Assembly: GCF_005886535.1 (NCBI RefSeq)
Contig: NZ_PNDS01000052.1
Coordinates: 1-49,863, forward strand
Reading direction: 5' to 3'
Origin: Pseudoalteromonas sp. S2755
Lineage (GTDB): Bacteria; Pseudomonadota; Gammaproteobacteria; Enterobacterales; Alteromonadaceae
DNA: 49,863 bases
Shown: positions 35,004 through 42,674 of the stretch, piece by piece
Layout of the letters: the number at the start of each line of letters is the position of its first letter
Numbering within the stretch: position 1 is the first letter of the stretch
The notes under the pieces: generated by a model
Seen by the model: only the letters and a program-made list of their open reading frames with translations
Database searches by the model: none
What the model was told of the DNA's origin: nothing
Made by a program: the position numbers and the translations under genes

Positions 35004-37109
35004 ATGAAAATTAACACGCTCTATGCTGCAGTGTGCCTCTCACTGCTTTCTCAAACCACCAGCGCCAATGAAGGCCAAAAAGATGAGTTAGAAAGAATAG
35101 AAGTTCAAGGTAGCCAATATAAAAGTACCGGAACAAAGTCGTCTTTAGCACCAATCAACGCGCCCTTTTCTATTTCTCATATAGATCAGGATACCCTGCA
35201 GCTACGTCAAGCTGACTCGGTCAATGCTGCGTTACGCTATGTTTCTGGTATCACACCAGAAAGCCGCAGTACAGTCACCATTTTTGACCAATACACTATT
35301 CGCGGTTTTGAATCTTATCGAAACTATTACGATGGCCTAGAACTGCAATCCAATAACCTTTGGAATTTATACCCTCAAGTTGATGCCTTTGCCACCGAAA
35401 CCATTGAAGTACTAAAAGGCCCAGCATCAGTGCTTTATGGCTCAGCACCGCCAGGTGGCATGGTGAACCAAATCGCAAAGCTTGCTAACGGCACTGAGCA
35501 AACACAGGTTCGCCTGAGAGTCGGTAGCAGAGCGCTCAAAGAAATCGGCGTTGATCATGGAGGTGTGATCACCGATGAACTAAGCTATCGTGCCATTGCG
35601 CTATCAAGAACAAGTGATGGCCAGCAAAAAACAACGGAAGAAGAACGCACTGTGTTTGCACCTTCACTGCGCTGGCAACCGAACCATGATACGGCGTTAA
35701 CTGCACAGCTTTATTACCAAGACGATCCCAAAGCCATACCATCTACTCCCTTACATAGTGTTGGTACGCTTACGCGCGCAAGTTACGGTTATCTAGATGC
35801 CGATGCATTTGCAGGCGATATCAATTGGGCTAATTTTGATAGGACAACGCTAATGGCAGGGCTAAAGCTGGAACACAGTTTGTCTGACGATTGGTCTTTG
35901 TTTGCCAACTGGCGTTACACCGATGCAGAAGGCCTGCAGCAAAATACCTACAACCAAAACTTAATAGCAGATAGCGATACCATACTTGCCCGTTCAGCAT
36001 ATAAAACCGATGAAACGCAACACGGCTATGTTTTAGACAACCAATTGTCGACTCACTTTACGGTTGGCGATTCATCACATCACTTGCTCTTGGGTTTTGA
36101 ATACAAGACATTAACCTCTACAGTAGGATACTGGGATACACTCGGGACAGGCACACCAAGTATTAATCTAGCAGCGCCCAATTATGCAGCGTTTGATATA
36201 AGCGCTTTACCACTTAACTTTTATACCGAAGCGCACGATATTGAACAAAGTAACCGCGCGCTTTACGTCCAAGACGAAGTGACAATATCAGCGCTAACTC
36301 TATTGGCTGGTCTTAGATACGACAGTTTCACCAGTGATGTTATTGCTGACAAAAACTACGCAGGCACCGAGTGGCAAACGGAATCAACTATTGATGACAC
36401 CCAACTCACCGGAAGGGTTGCCGCACTTTATCAGCTGGATTCTGGTTGGCGACCTTACGTAAGCTATAGTCAGTCATTTGAACCCGTTGCAGGAGAAGAT
36501 AGCGTAACTCAACAAGCCTTCAAGCCAACTGAAGCAGAACAATGGGAACTTGGCGTTAAATATCAATCTCGCGATACGCAGCTAACATTTGCGCTATTCG
36601 ATCTCACCAAGCAGAATGAAATCATTAACAGCAAAGACTTTGTCACGAAAACCCAAGCCGGTGAAATCCAGTCCAAAGGTATTGAGCTTGAGGCTTCTCA
36701 CACCTTTAACGAACAAGTTGATGTGCAGTTCAATGCCACGCATCTGGACCAGAAAGTCACTAAAAATGAATTAGATCAAGATTTGGTGGGGAAACGCTTG
36801 GTGTGGGTTGCAGATAACACCGCTTCGCTTTGGATAAACTATTATCCAAGCCTGCTAGACGCCCTTAAAGTCAGTGTTGGTGCTCGTTATGTTGGCGAGA
36901 GTTATGTTGGCAAATACAACTCAGATACCGTGCCATCCTATACCTTATTCGACATCGCGTTTGATTATGAACTCAGCGAGCAAGCCAGGATCACCTTTAG
37001 CGTTAGTAACCTCAGTGACAAGCGTTACGTTGGCGCATGTTATGACGAAAGCAATTGCTGGATGGGGGCTGAGCGCAAAGCCGATATCGGTCTTCACTAC
37101 CGCTTTTAG
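35004..37109 (+). CDS. TonB-dependent siderophore receptor
   Basis: 701 aa. The signal peptide is cleaved after about TSA. The TonB box region is followed by the plug (INAPFSISHIDQDTLQLRQADSVNAALRYVSGI, then YTIRGFESYRNYYDGLEL and VEVLKGPASVLYGSAPPGGMVNQIAK) of the TIGR01783 siderophore receptor type. The beta-barrel ends in GLHYRF with terminal Phe. This is consistent with ferric siderophore uptake. An AraC-type regulator and Fur box lie upstream, and a PepSY membrane protein downstream after a terminator. No siderophore synthesis genes are in the window, so it may take up a foreign siderophore. Confidence 0.94.
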   Translation: MKINTLYAAVCLSLLSQTTSANEGQKDELERIEVQGSQYKSTGTKSSLAPINAPFSISHIDQDTLQLRQADSVNAALRYVSGITPESRSTVTIFDQYTIRGFESYRNYYDGLELQSNNLWNLYPQVDAFATETIEVLKGPASVLYGSAPPGGMVNQIAKLANGTEQTQVRLRVGSRALKEIGVDHGGVITDELSYRAIALSRTSDGQQKTTEEERTVFAPSLRWQPNHDTALTAQLYYQDDPKAIPSTPLHSVGTLTRASYGYLDADAFAGDINWANFDRTTLMAGLKLEHSLSDDWSLFANWRYTDAEGLQQNTYNQNLIADSDTILARSAYKTDETQHGYVLDNQLSTHFTVGDSSHHLLLGFEYKTLTSTVGYWDTLGTGTPSINLAAPNYAAFDISALPLNFYTEAHDIEQSNRALYVQDEVTISALTLLAGLRYDSFTSDVIADKNYAGTEWQTESTIDDTQLTGRVAALYQLDSGWRPYVSYSQSFEPVAGEDSVTQQAFKPTEAEQWELGVKYQSRDTQLTFALFDLTKQNEIINSKDFVTKTQAGEIQSKGIELEASHTFNEQVDVQFNATHLDQKVTKNELDQDLVGKRLVWVADNTASLWINYYPSLLDALKVSVGARYVGESYVGKYNSDTVPSYTLFDIAFDYELSEQARITFSVSNLSDKRYVGACYDESNCWMGAERKADIGLHYRF

Positions 37110-37159
37110 TCATTCATTTAGGAGAGCCTACGGAAGGACATAGACTGAAAGGTTTAAAC

Positions 37160-37203
37160 GGACACCCACCTTAATGCACCTGCAAGCATTAAAGTGGGTG
37201 TCC
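37160..37203 (+). terminator. strong terminator after the siderophore receptor
   Basis: GGACACCCACCTTAATGC (37160-37177) pairs with GCATTAAAGTGGGTGTCC (37186-37203) with one mismatch and an 8-nt loop, followed by TTGTTAATTCTTATTG. The distal arm and tail share GTGGGTGTCCTTGT with the element at 23739-23830. Confidence 0.85.
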
Positions 37204-37283
37204 TTGTTAATTCTTATTGTTAATTCAGCCTGTAAATTCATCCATTTATTCATTCTCATTTAGCTTTAACTCAAAGGAAAACA

Positions 37284-38417
37284 ATGCGTAAAACACTATT
37301 TAAATGGCACAGTGCAATGGCATTAATCGCGATACTGCCACTCGCCGTTATGTCAATCACAGGTAGCATGTTGGTGTTTAAATTCGAGATAGATAGCCTA
37401 TTACTTCCAACACAAGCGACATTGACTTATCAGGACCAAGACGTCCAACGTCAGTCCATGAATGTGCTCGTTAATTATGTCGCAGACACCCATCCAAATT
37501 ATGAAATTGGTAGCTGGGAAATATTCGATGATGGCTACGAAGCTGATAGAGTCTATTTATTAAAGCATGGCACAGACACGTGGTTTAAAACGTATCTAGA
37601 TCCGTACGCAGGCAAAATGCTAAGCGAGCCTGTGGGTATTCACAGCGACTTTACTGATTTTATTCTTCACCTACATTACACCTTACTACTTGATGATGTG
37701 AGTAAAACCTTTCCACACATGGGTGTCGTTATCGGTTTAGTTGTTGCCATACTTTTTACACTGCTCGGTGTTTCCGGCTTAGTGATATATCGGCGCTTTT
37801 GGCGGCGCTTCTTTAGCTTTAGACGACAAGCTCCTCGACTCGTCATGATGAGCGACCTGCATAAGGTAATTGGTATTTGGAGTGCGCCGGTATTACTCGC
37901 GCTTGGCATTACTGGCGTTTACTTTAATGCAGTGGAGTATTACCACGAGGCTTTTGAGCATCAAGAAGATGAGCACCATATTGTCAGCCACACAATGTTT
38001 AACCACTCATTAGATTTTGATGCCATGATGACCCAAAGCCATCGTGCGGTTGACGGACTTAAACCGACCTACTGGCTATTTCCATTTGAGCCAGAGCAAA
38101 CCAGCATTACCATTTTTGGCAGCGTGGCCGATGCCAACCCGTTCATTAGTAACTATGCAGCAACGGTTAGCTTTGATGCGCAATCTGGTAAACAAACCTT
38201 TGCCTACGATATTCGAACGGCGTCTACTTTAGACAGGGTAATTGACAGTTTTAGAAAACTCCACTTTGGCCACTTTGCAGGGCTTACCAGTAAAATAATT
38301 TGGTGCATTATGGGACTCGCCCCGGTGTTGCTTGGTTTTACTGGGTTATATTTATGGTGGCAAAGAAAGCGTAAGAAACTCAAGAGTAAGAAAAACCGTC
38401 AACTCGCCTTAAGCTGA
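37284..38417 (+). CDS. PepSY-TM family iron-regulated membrane protein
   Basis: 377 aa. Four membrane helices (near 10-30, 140-165, 190-210 and 340-365) and two PepSY-type periplasmic segments, with conserved WHS near the N terminus (KWHSAMALIAILPLAVMSITGSMLVF), HLHYTLLLDD and LHKVIGIWSAPVLLALGITGVYFN. This is the family of PiuB and FsrB-like proteins, often next to siderophore receptors, some of which act in inner-membrane reduction or release of ferric siderophores. An imperfect Fur-like stretch lies just upstream (about 37242-37262). A strong terminator separates it from the receptor, so it has its own promoter. Confidence 0.9.
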   Translation: MRKTLFKWHSAMALIAILPLAVMSITGSMLVFKFEIDSLLLPTQATLTYQDQDVQRQSMNVLVNYVADTHPNYEIGSWEIFDDGYEADRVYLLKHGTDTWFKTYLDPYAGKMLSEPVGIHSDFTDFILHLHYTLLLDDVSKTFPHMGVVIGLVVAILFTLLGVSGLVIYRRFWRRFFSFRRQAPRLVMMSDLHKVIGIWSAPVLLALGITGVYFNAVEYYHEAFEHQEDEHHIVSHTMFNHSLDFDAMMTQSHRAVDGLKPTYWLFPFEPEQTSITIFGSVADANPFISNYAATVSFDAQSGKQTFAYDIRTASTLDRVIDSFRKLHFGHFAGLTSKIIWCIMGLAPVLLGFTGLYLWWQRKRKKLKSKKNRQLALS

Positions 38418-38480
38418 CTGTTCAAGTTTCAATCCAGATCCGTTATTGTCTTTATTATCAGCAAATAACGAGCGATCACT

Positions 38481-39197
38481 ATGAAACAACTTGGGCTAAT
38501 TGGCGGTATGAGTTGGGAGTCAACACAAAGCTACTACCAGCTTATCAATCAAACCGTTAAAGCAAAGCTTGGCGGGCTACACAGTGCCAAGCTTTGCTTG
38601 TATAGCGTCGACTTTGCCGAAATTGCTGAGCTTCAAGCAGCAGGTGATTGGCAGAAAATGACAACCATTTTGGCAGGTGCAGCTACTTCGTTGAAACGTG
38701 CAGGCTCTGATGCCATTGTGATCTGTACCAACACCATGCATAAAATTTCAGGTGAAATTAGCGTAGCGTCAGGATTGCCTGTACTGCATATTGCCGACGC
38801 AACCGCGAAGCGACTTAAAGATGACGGCGTAAAACGCATCGCGCTGTTAGGTACGAGATTTACGATGCAGCAAGACTTTTATAAAGCACGATTACAAGAC
38901 CTTCATGGCATTGAGGTCATAACACCTGATGGGGATCAACAAGCTTTAGTTCACAATATCATTTATGACGAATTATGTCGCGGTGAAGTCAACGCAAGTT
39001 CAAGGCAAACTTATCTAGACATCATCGACGCACTCTATCAACAAGGGGCTGAAGGGATTATTTTAGGTTGCACAGAAATAGGTTTGCTCGTTCAGCAAGG
39101 GCATACTCAAATCCCTCTTTATGACACGACTAAACTTCATGCTGAAGCCGTTGTAGAGTGGTCACTCGGGGCAACATCTTGCTTTATTCATGAGTAA
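38481..39197 (+). CDS. aspartate/glutamate-type amino-acid racemase (YgeA-like)
   Basis: 238 aa. Asp/Glu racemase superfamily: GLIGGMSWEST at the N terminus, catalytic Cys82 in ICTNTMHK and Cys197 in LGCTEI, one in each half of the pseudo-twofold fold. YgeA-like enzymes racemise several amino acids without PLP. It is a single gene between the PepSY gene and the DUF4177 operon, with no signal peptide. The substrate cannot be read from the sequence; D-amino acids for the cell wall or for signalling are usual suggestions. Confidence 0.9.
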   Translation: MKQLGLIGGMSWESTQSYYQLINQTVKAKLGGLHSAKLCLYSVDFAEIAELQAAGDWQKMTTILAGAATSLKRAGSDAIVICTNTMHKISGEISVASGLPVLHIADATAKRLKDDGVKRIALLGTRFTMQQDFYKARLQDLHGIEVITPDGDQQALVHNIIYDELCRGEVNASSRQTYLDIIDALYQQGAEGIILGCTEIGLLVQQGHTQIPLYDTTKLHAEAVVEWSLGATSCFIHE

Positions 39198-39307
39198 TAT
39201 CAAACTTTGTTGTAATTAAAAAAATAACAACGAAATCGCTATTGTCGCGATTACTTGGCTACTATAGAATTAAATCTCACTTATTCTAATTAAATCAGGG
39301 ATGTATT

Positions 39308-39532
39308 ATGACCCAATACGACGAATATAAAGTTATCCATGTAGTTGAAGGTGGCTGCGGCACACTGTTACTTGGCTCAAGTGGATTACCGTTAAAAAAG
39401 CTTGAAGCAACTTTAAATATGGAAGCGCAAGATGGCTGGCAACTTGTTTTCCAAGTTATCGAAAACAAACGTTTTATGCTATTTTGGAGCCGCGAAGCCG
39501 TGATTTTAACACTGGGCCGTAAGCGTGCTTAA
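39308..39532 (+). CDS. DUF4177-like small protein
   Basis: 74 aa. YKVIHV near the start, then KKLEATLNMEAQDGWQLVFQVI and a final beta strand (RFMLFWSREAVILTLGRK), the layout of DUF4177 proteins of unknown function. It is the first gene of a compact operon with yidD, a TM2 protein and an M48 protease; it overlaps yidD by 8 bp. Confidence 0.75.
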   Translation: MTQYDEYKVIHVVEGGCGTLLLGSSGLPLKKLEATLNMEAQDGWQLVFQVIENKRFMLFWSREAVILTLGRKRA

Positions 39533-39749
39533 ACACTTTGCTCTGTCTGCCATTCGCCGCTATCAAGCGAATGGTGGAGCAAAAGCCCACTTCAATATAA
39601 GTTGTAACTTTACGCCGTCATGTTCTGAATATACTTATCAAGCAATCGAAAAGTACGGCTTCTTTAAAGGCGTGCGTATCGGCTTTTGTCGGATTAGGCG
39701 CTGCAATGACCCAGATTGTATTGAAGTAAAGTCAGATCCCCTACCGTAA
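39525..39749 (+). CDS. yidD: YidD-like membrane protein insertion efficiency factor
   Basis: 74 aa, starting at GTG 39525 inside the DUF4177 gene. It has the YidD signature CNFTPSCSEYTYQAIEKYG and RIRRCNDPDC, with cysteines in the expected order. YidD is an amphipathic membrane-associated protein linked to YidC and usually lies between rnpA and yidC. Here it is in a different operon, so it is either a second copy or the only copy relocated; this cannot be told from the window. Confidence 0.9.
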   Translation: MLKHFALSAIRRYQANGGAKAHFNISCNFTPSCSEYTYQAIEKYGFFKGVRIGFCRIRRCNDPDCIEVKSDPLP

Positions 39750-39768
39750 CCTAATCCTAGGAGTTTGC

Positions 39769-40155
39769 ATGGACGAAATAGCATTAAGAGAACAAGAAGA
39801 AGCGTTGAGAAACCAAGTTGCTCAGCTAAGTCCTGAAGCGCGCAAGCAGTACTACCAACTGGAAGAACAGCTCGTAAAAGATCCTGATACTTACGCGGTA
39901 CTCAATTACTTTTTTGCTGCAGGTTTACATCACTTTTATCTGGGTAAAACAGCACGGGGTGCAATTAACCTCACTTTAATGCTATTAGGGCTTGTGTTTA
40001 TTCTCTTTTATGGCTGGATACTGCTAATTTTAGTGTGTTTAATTGAGCTACCTCAGTTATTTAATAGCCAAAAAATAGTGAGAAAATACAACATCGATGT
40101 GATGCGAGAAGTACTAGATGAGCTCAAAGATACACAGCAGAATCAAACAGTCTAA
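39769..40155 (+). CDS. TM2-domain membrane protein
   Basis: 128 aa. The N-terminal charged helix (1-45) is followed by a TM2-domain pattern: AVLNYFFAAGLHHFYLGKTARGAINLTLMLLG and a second helix (LVFILFYGWILLILVCLIEL). Function is unknown; such proteins often lie in envelope operons. Its last 38 bp overlap the M48 gene, and the start is 19 bp after yidD with AGGAG upstream. Confidence 0.85.
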   Translation: MDEIALREQEEALRNQVAQLSPEARKQYYQLEEQLVKDPDTYAVLNYFFAAGLHHFYLGKTARGAINLTLMLLGLVFILFYGWILLILVCLIELPQLFNSQKIVRKYNIDVMREVLDELKDTQQNQTV

Positions 40156-40891
40156 GCAAACTCATTGGCTTTGGATTATAGCGGCCACGGTTGTGGTCGT
40201 TTTATTTAGTGGTTATCAGTTTTATACCAAAGGTGTGCCTTACTTCGCTGAAGAAATCTCAGCCTCATTGCCCAAACCAATCTACCAAGTCATCGACGAA
40301 AGTAGCCTAAACGAGCTAGACAACTCGGAATTTTCTGAATCAAAATTAAGTGAAATCAAACAGCAAGAGACTCGCGCTTTATTTGTCTCACTGCTTGGCA
40401 CCAATGCATCGAGTGAACGCGAGTTTAAACTTGAATTTAGGCAGTGGAAAGATAAAGCCAACGCCATGGCATTGGCCAATGGTAGCATTGTGATCACCGA
40501 TAACATGGTCGAACTGGCATCGACTCAGCAAGAGCTTAGCGCAGTGTTACTCCACGAGATTGGTCATGTTGAGCATAATCACGTAATGGAATCTCTTGTG
40601 AGCTCGTCTATCGTATTTGTCAGTTTGAGTGTCGTATTGGGTGACATCTCTGCGCTATCAGATCTAATGATGCAGGGCGCAATGTTAGGTATTAACCAAA
40701 ATTACTCTCAGCAAGCTGAGCTCGAGGCTGATTTGTACGCACATGAAAAGCTAATGGCGCTGTATGGTAATAGTGACGCAATGATCTCTATATTCGAAAA
40801 GCTCGCCAAGGAAAGCGACGAACAGCATAGTTGGTTAAGCACACACCCAAGTTTTGAGCAACGCATCGAGCAGCTCAAACAAAACCCGTAA
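40118..40891 (+). CDS. membrane-anchored M48-family metalloprotease
   Basis: 257 aa. One N-terminal membrane helix (about 17-36) precedes the peptidase domain. The zinc motif is His146-Glu147-Ile-Gly-His150 (LLHEIGHVEHNH), with the third ligand probably Glu203 in ELEADLYAHE. HSWLSTHPSFEQRI near the end is typical of M48 (BepA/LoiP/HtpX-like) enzymes that act on envelope proteins. The ATG at 40118 lies within the TM2 gene, so the two are coupled. Together the operon suggests membrane-protein insertion and quality control. The last codons form three copies of a 7-bp repeat (ACCCGTA). Confidence 0.88.
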   Translation: MSSKIHSRIKQSKQTHWLWIIAATVVVVLFSGYQFYTKGVPYFAEEISASLPKPIYQVIDESSLNELDNSEFSESKLSEIKQQETRALFVSLLGTNASSEREFKLEFRQWKDKANAMALANGSIVITDNMVELASTQQELSAVLLHEIGHVEHNHVMESLVSSSIVFVSLSVVLGDISALSDLMMQGAMLGINQNYSQQAELEADLYAHEKLMALYGNSDAMISIFEKLAKESDEQHSWLSTHPSFEQRIEQLKQNP

Positions 40892-41049
40892 CCCGTAACC
40901 CGTAAACGAAAATAGCACTAAGATTGTTAAATCCCCCTGCAAACAACAGTGATTATTTCTTTTTACTGTACAACCCTATTACATTTTTTAACTTGTCATC
41001 CCTGTTTCTAAATTGGAGAATCTGCTTTTAAATGAATCACGGGTAAAAA

Positions 41050-41805
41050 ATGAAATCAACCAAATCTTCTCTGTTACTTATAACCGTAGCCAGTATCAGC
41101 ACATTTCTTATGGCTTGTACATCTGAGACAGAATCTGAGCTGCTGAAAACAAATGCAATTAGTGCGGATATATCAATAACTTCAAATGGGGAGAGAGCCC
41201 GAATTGTGGCTGAGCTAAACGTCGGGGACTCGTTCGGATCTAATGTAAACTTAAGCGAAGGCGATACACTAAGAGCAATCGTAAATGGTCAGACAATCCA
41301 ATTGACTAAAGATACTGACATTCTAGATATTGATTACGAGGGCAGATCCTCAGTTGTAACTAGTAACAGCCTGTATACTATCCAGTTAAATCGCAAGAAA
41401 GAAGCAAATGCTTCAGCGTCTGTGGAGCTTCCTTTAGGCTTTTTGGTACTTACCCCCGAAGCAAAGAAAACTTTTCGATATGATGAAAATATTGAAATTC
41501 ATATTGATGGAATAGACTCAGCTAGTGACGCATCTCTTATCGTTAACTATGCATGTTCAAATAATACGGGCGGGTTAGTGACTGGCTCTTTCTCAACACA
41601 GTTTGGAAACTCGACCAACAATACATTCAATGCAAAAAGCGCTGGTCTCATAGATCTAGAACAGATTGCAACTTCAAAACCATGTGAATTTGACATGGAA
41701 ATTCAGAGAGTTAGAACAGGTCATTTTAACGGTGAACTTAAAGAAAATAGTTTAATTAGAGGTATCCAGTCAAGAGTTATTAAAGATCTGAAATTTACTT
41801 TCTAG
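41050..41805 (+). CDS. lipoprotein of unknown function
   Basis: 251 aa with a lipoprotein signal and lipobox LMAC (Cys23). The mature part looks beta-rich (ADISITSNGERARIVAELNVGD, GDTLRAIVNGQTIQL) with two cysteines (YACSNN, KPCEFD) that may form a disulfide. No family recognised. It is a single gene; a hairpin at 41843-41863 follows. Confidence 0.75.
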   Translation: MKSTKSSLLLITVASISTFLMACTSETESELLKTNAISADISITSNGERARIVAELNVGDSFGSNVNLSEGDTLRAIVNGQTIQLTKDTDILDIDYEGRSSVVTSNSLYTIQLNRKKEANASASVELPLGFLVLTPEAKKTFRYDENIEIHIDGIDSASDASLIVNYACSNNTGGLVTGSFSTQFGNSTNNTFNAKSAGLIDLEQIATSKPCEFDMEIQRVRTGHFNGELKENSLIRGIQSRVIKDLKFTF

Positions 41806-41842
41806 TTTACATAATTTTTAAGTCGCTATACGTATTTCAAAA

Positions 41843-41863
41843 AAGGTGGAATAAGTCCACCTT
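41843..41863. terminator. possible terminator hairpin
   Basis: AAGGTGGA (41843-41850) pairs perfectly with TCCACCTT (41856-41863) around ATAAG. The run of A before it gives a T run only on the minus strand, so its use for the upstream plus-strand lipoprotein gene is uncertain. Confidence 0.4.
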
Positions 41864-42028
41864 GACCCAAAACCTGAGTTCATATTGGATAATAAACAGC
41901 CTTTCTTAACTTTTTAGTATCGCTACGCCACAGGCTTTTATAACCAGCGCTCATTTATCGTCTCCGATACACTTCACTTATATAAAATTATTCCCTACAA
42001 TGTGCAGCAGTTTCGAGTTGAGATTATT

Positions 42029-42397
42029 ATGTGTAAGGGAATGTCAAAACTACTTATTATGATGACAATCTTGGTTGCCTTTGTTGGGCAAGCATTAGCA
42101 TCTCCCTTTTTTGTATCTGATGATGACATTATTATCACGCAATCAATCACATTTGAATCTCAAAACGAATACCAGCAAGGTGCAGATGATTGTTGTGACA
42201 CAGATTGCTGTGAGAACGATTGCATTTGCCCCGAAAACACCTGTGCAACCTTTGCATACATTCCTATAAACCCTATTGCCTCAGAACTCATTCGTTTTGG
42301 TGGTCCTGTACGATCAACTCCAACTCCAGATATTCATAGTATTGCGACCTCATTCTATCGGCCTCCTATTTTACCGCTTAGGCTACAGCCAAACTAA
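42029..42397 (+). CDS. small exported Cys-rich protein, CopL/DUF2946-like
   Basis: 122 aa from the ATG at 42029 (a GTG at 42002 is possible). It has a hydrophobic signal segment ending QALAS. The centre is rich in Cys and acidic residues (DDCCDTDCCENDCIC, then NTC), with eight cysteines in about 22 residues. The C terminus ends with YRPPILPLRLQ, a Y/FRPP pattern that I associate with DUF2946/CopL-like proteins beside copper loci. It is upstream of a TonB receptor with a His-rich N terminus, separated by a repeat element. A metal-binding role is likely; copper is inferred from context. Confidence 0.65.
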   Translation: MCKGMSKLLIMMTILVAFVGQALASPFFVSDDDIIITQSITFESQNEYQQGADDCCDTDCCENDCICPENTCATFAYIPINPIASELIRFGGPVRSTPTPDIHSIATSFYRPPILPLRLQPN

Positions 42398-42433
42398 ATT
42401 CTTACTAAAAATTTAATTTATATGCTGCGAAAG

Positions 42434-42631
42434 TTATACCAATTGACTTAATTAAGCGGTTTATTTTGAGGCGAAAAAATCTTGTCGATAACACAGCTAC
42501 CGCGCCCTGCTATCGCCAAGGTATCTACACCCATGTAGGCAAGACGAAAATATTATTATTTAGTCGTTCTAAATAAGAAGCTTTTGACGTAGCTCGCGTC
42601 AGGTTTTTTCCTCAATTTGAGCTGGTATTAA
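42434..42631. repeat. MITE-like structured repeat element
   Basis: The ends carry inverted ATACCA (from 42436) and TGGTAT (to 42629). Inside are four hairpins: CTTGTCGATA/TATCGCCAAG (42481-42520, one mismatch), CTACA/TGTAG (42525-42538), TTATTTAG/CTAAATAA (42556-42576) and TGACG/CGTCA (42585-42601). There is no coding content. The size, terminal repeats and hairpins fit a non-autonomous mobile element of the kind scattered in Pseudoalteromonas-like genomes. Confidence 0.55.
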
Positions 42632-42674
42632 GCTAATAAAACTTCGCGTTGTTTTGCATTACCTGAGGTAAAAC

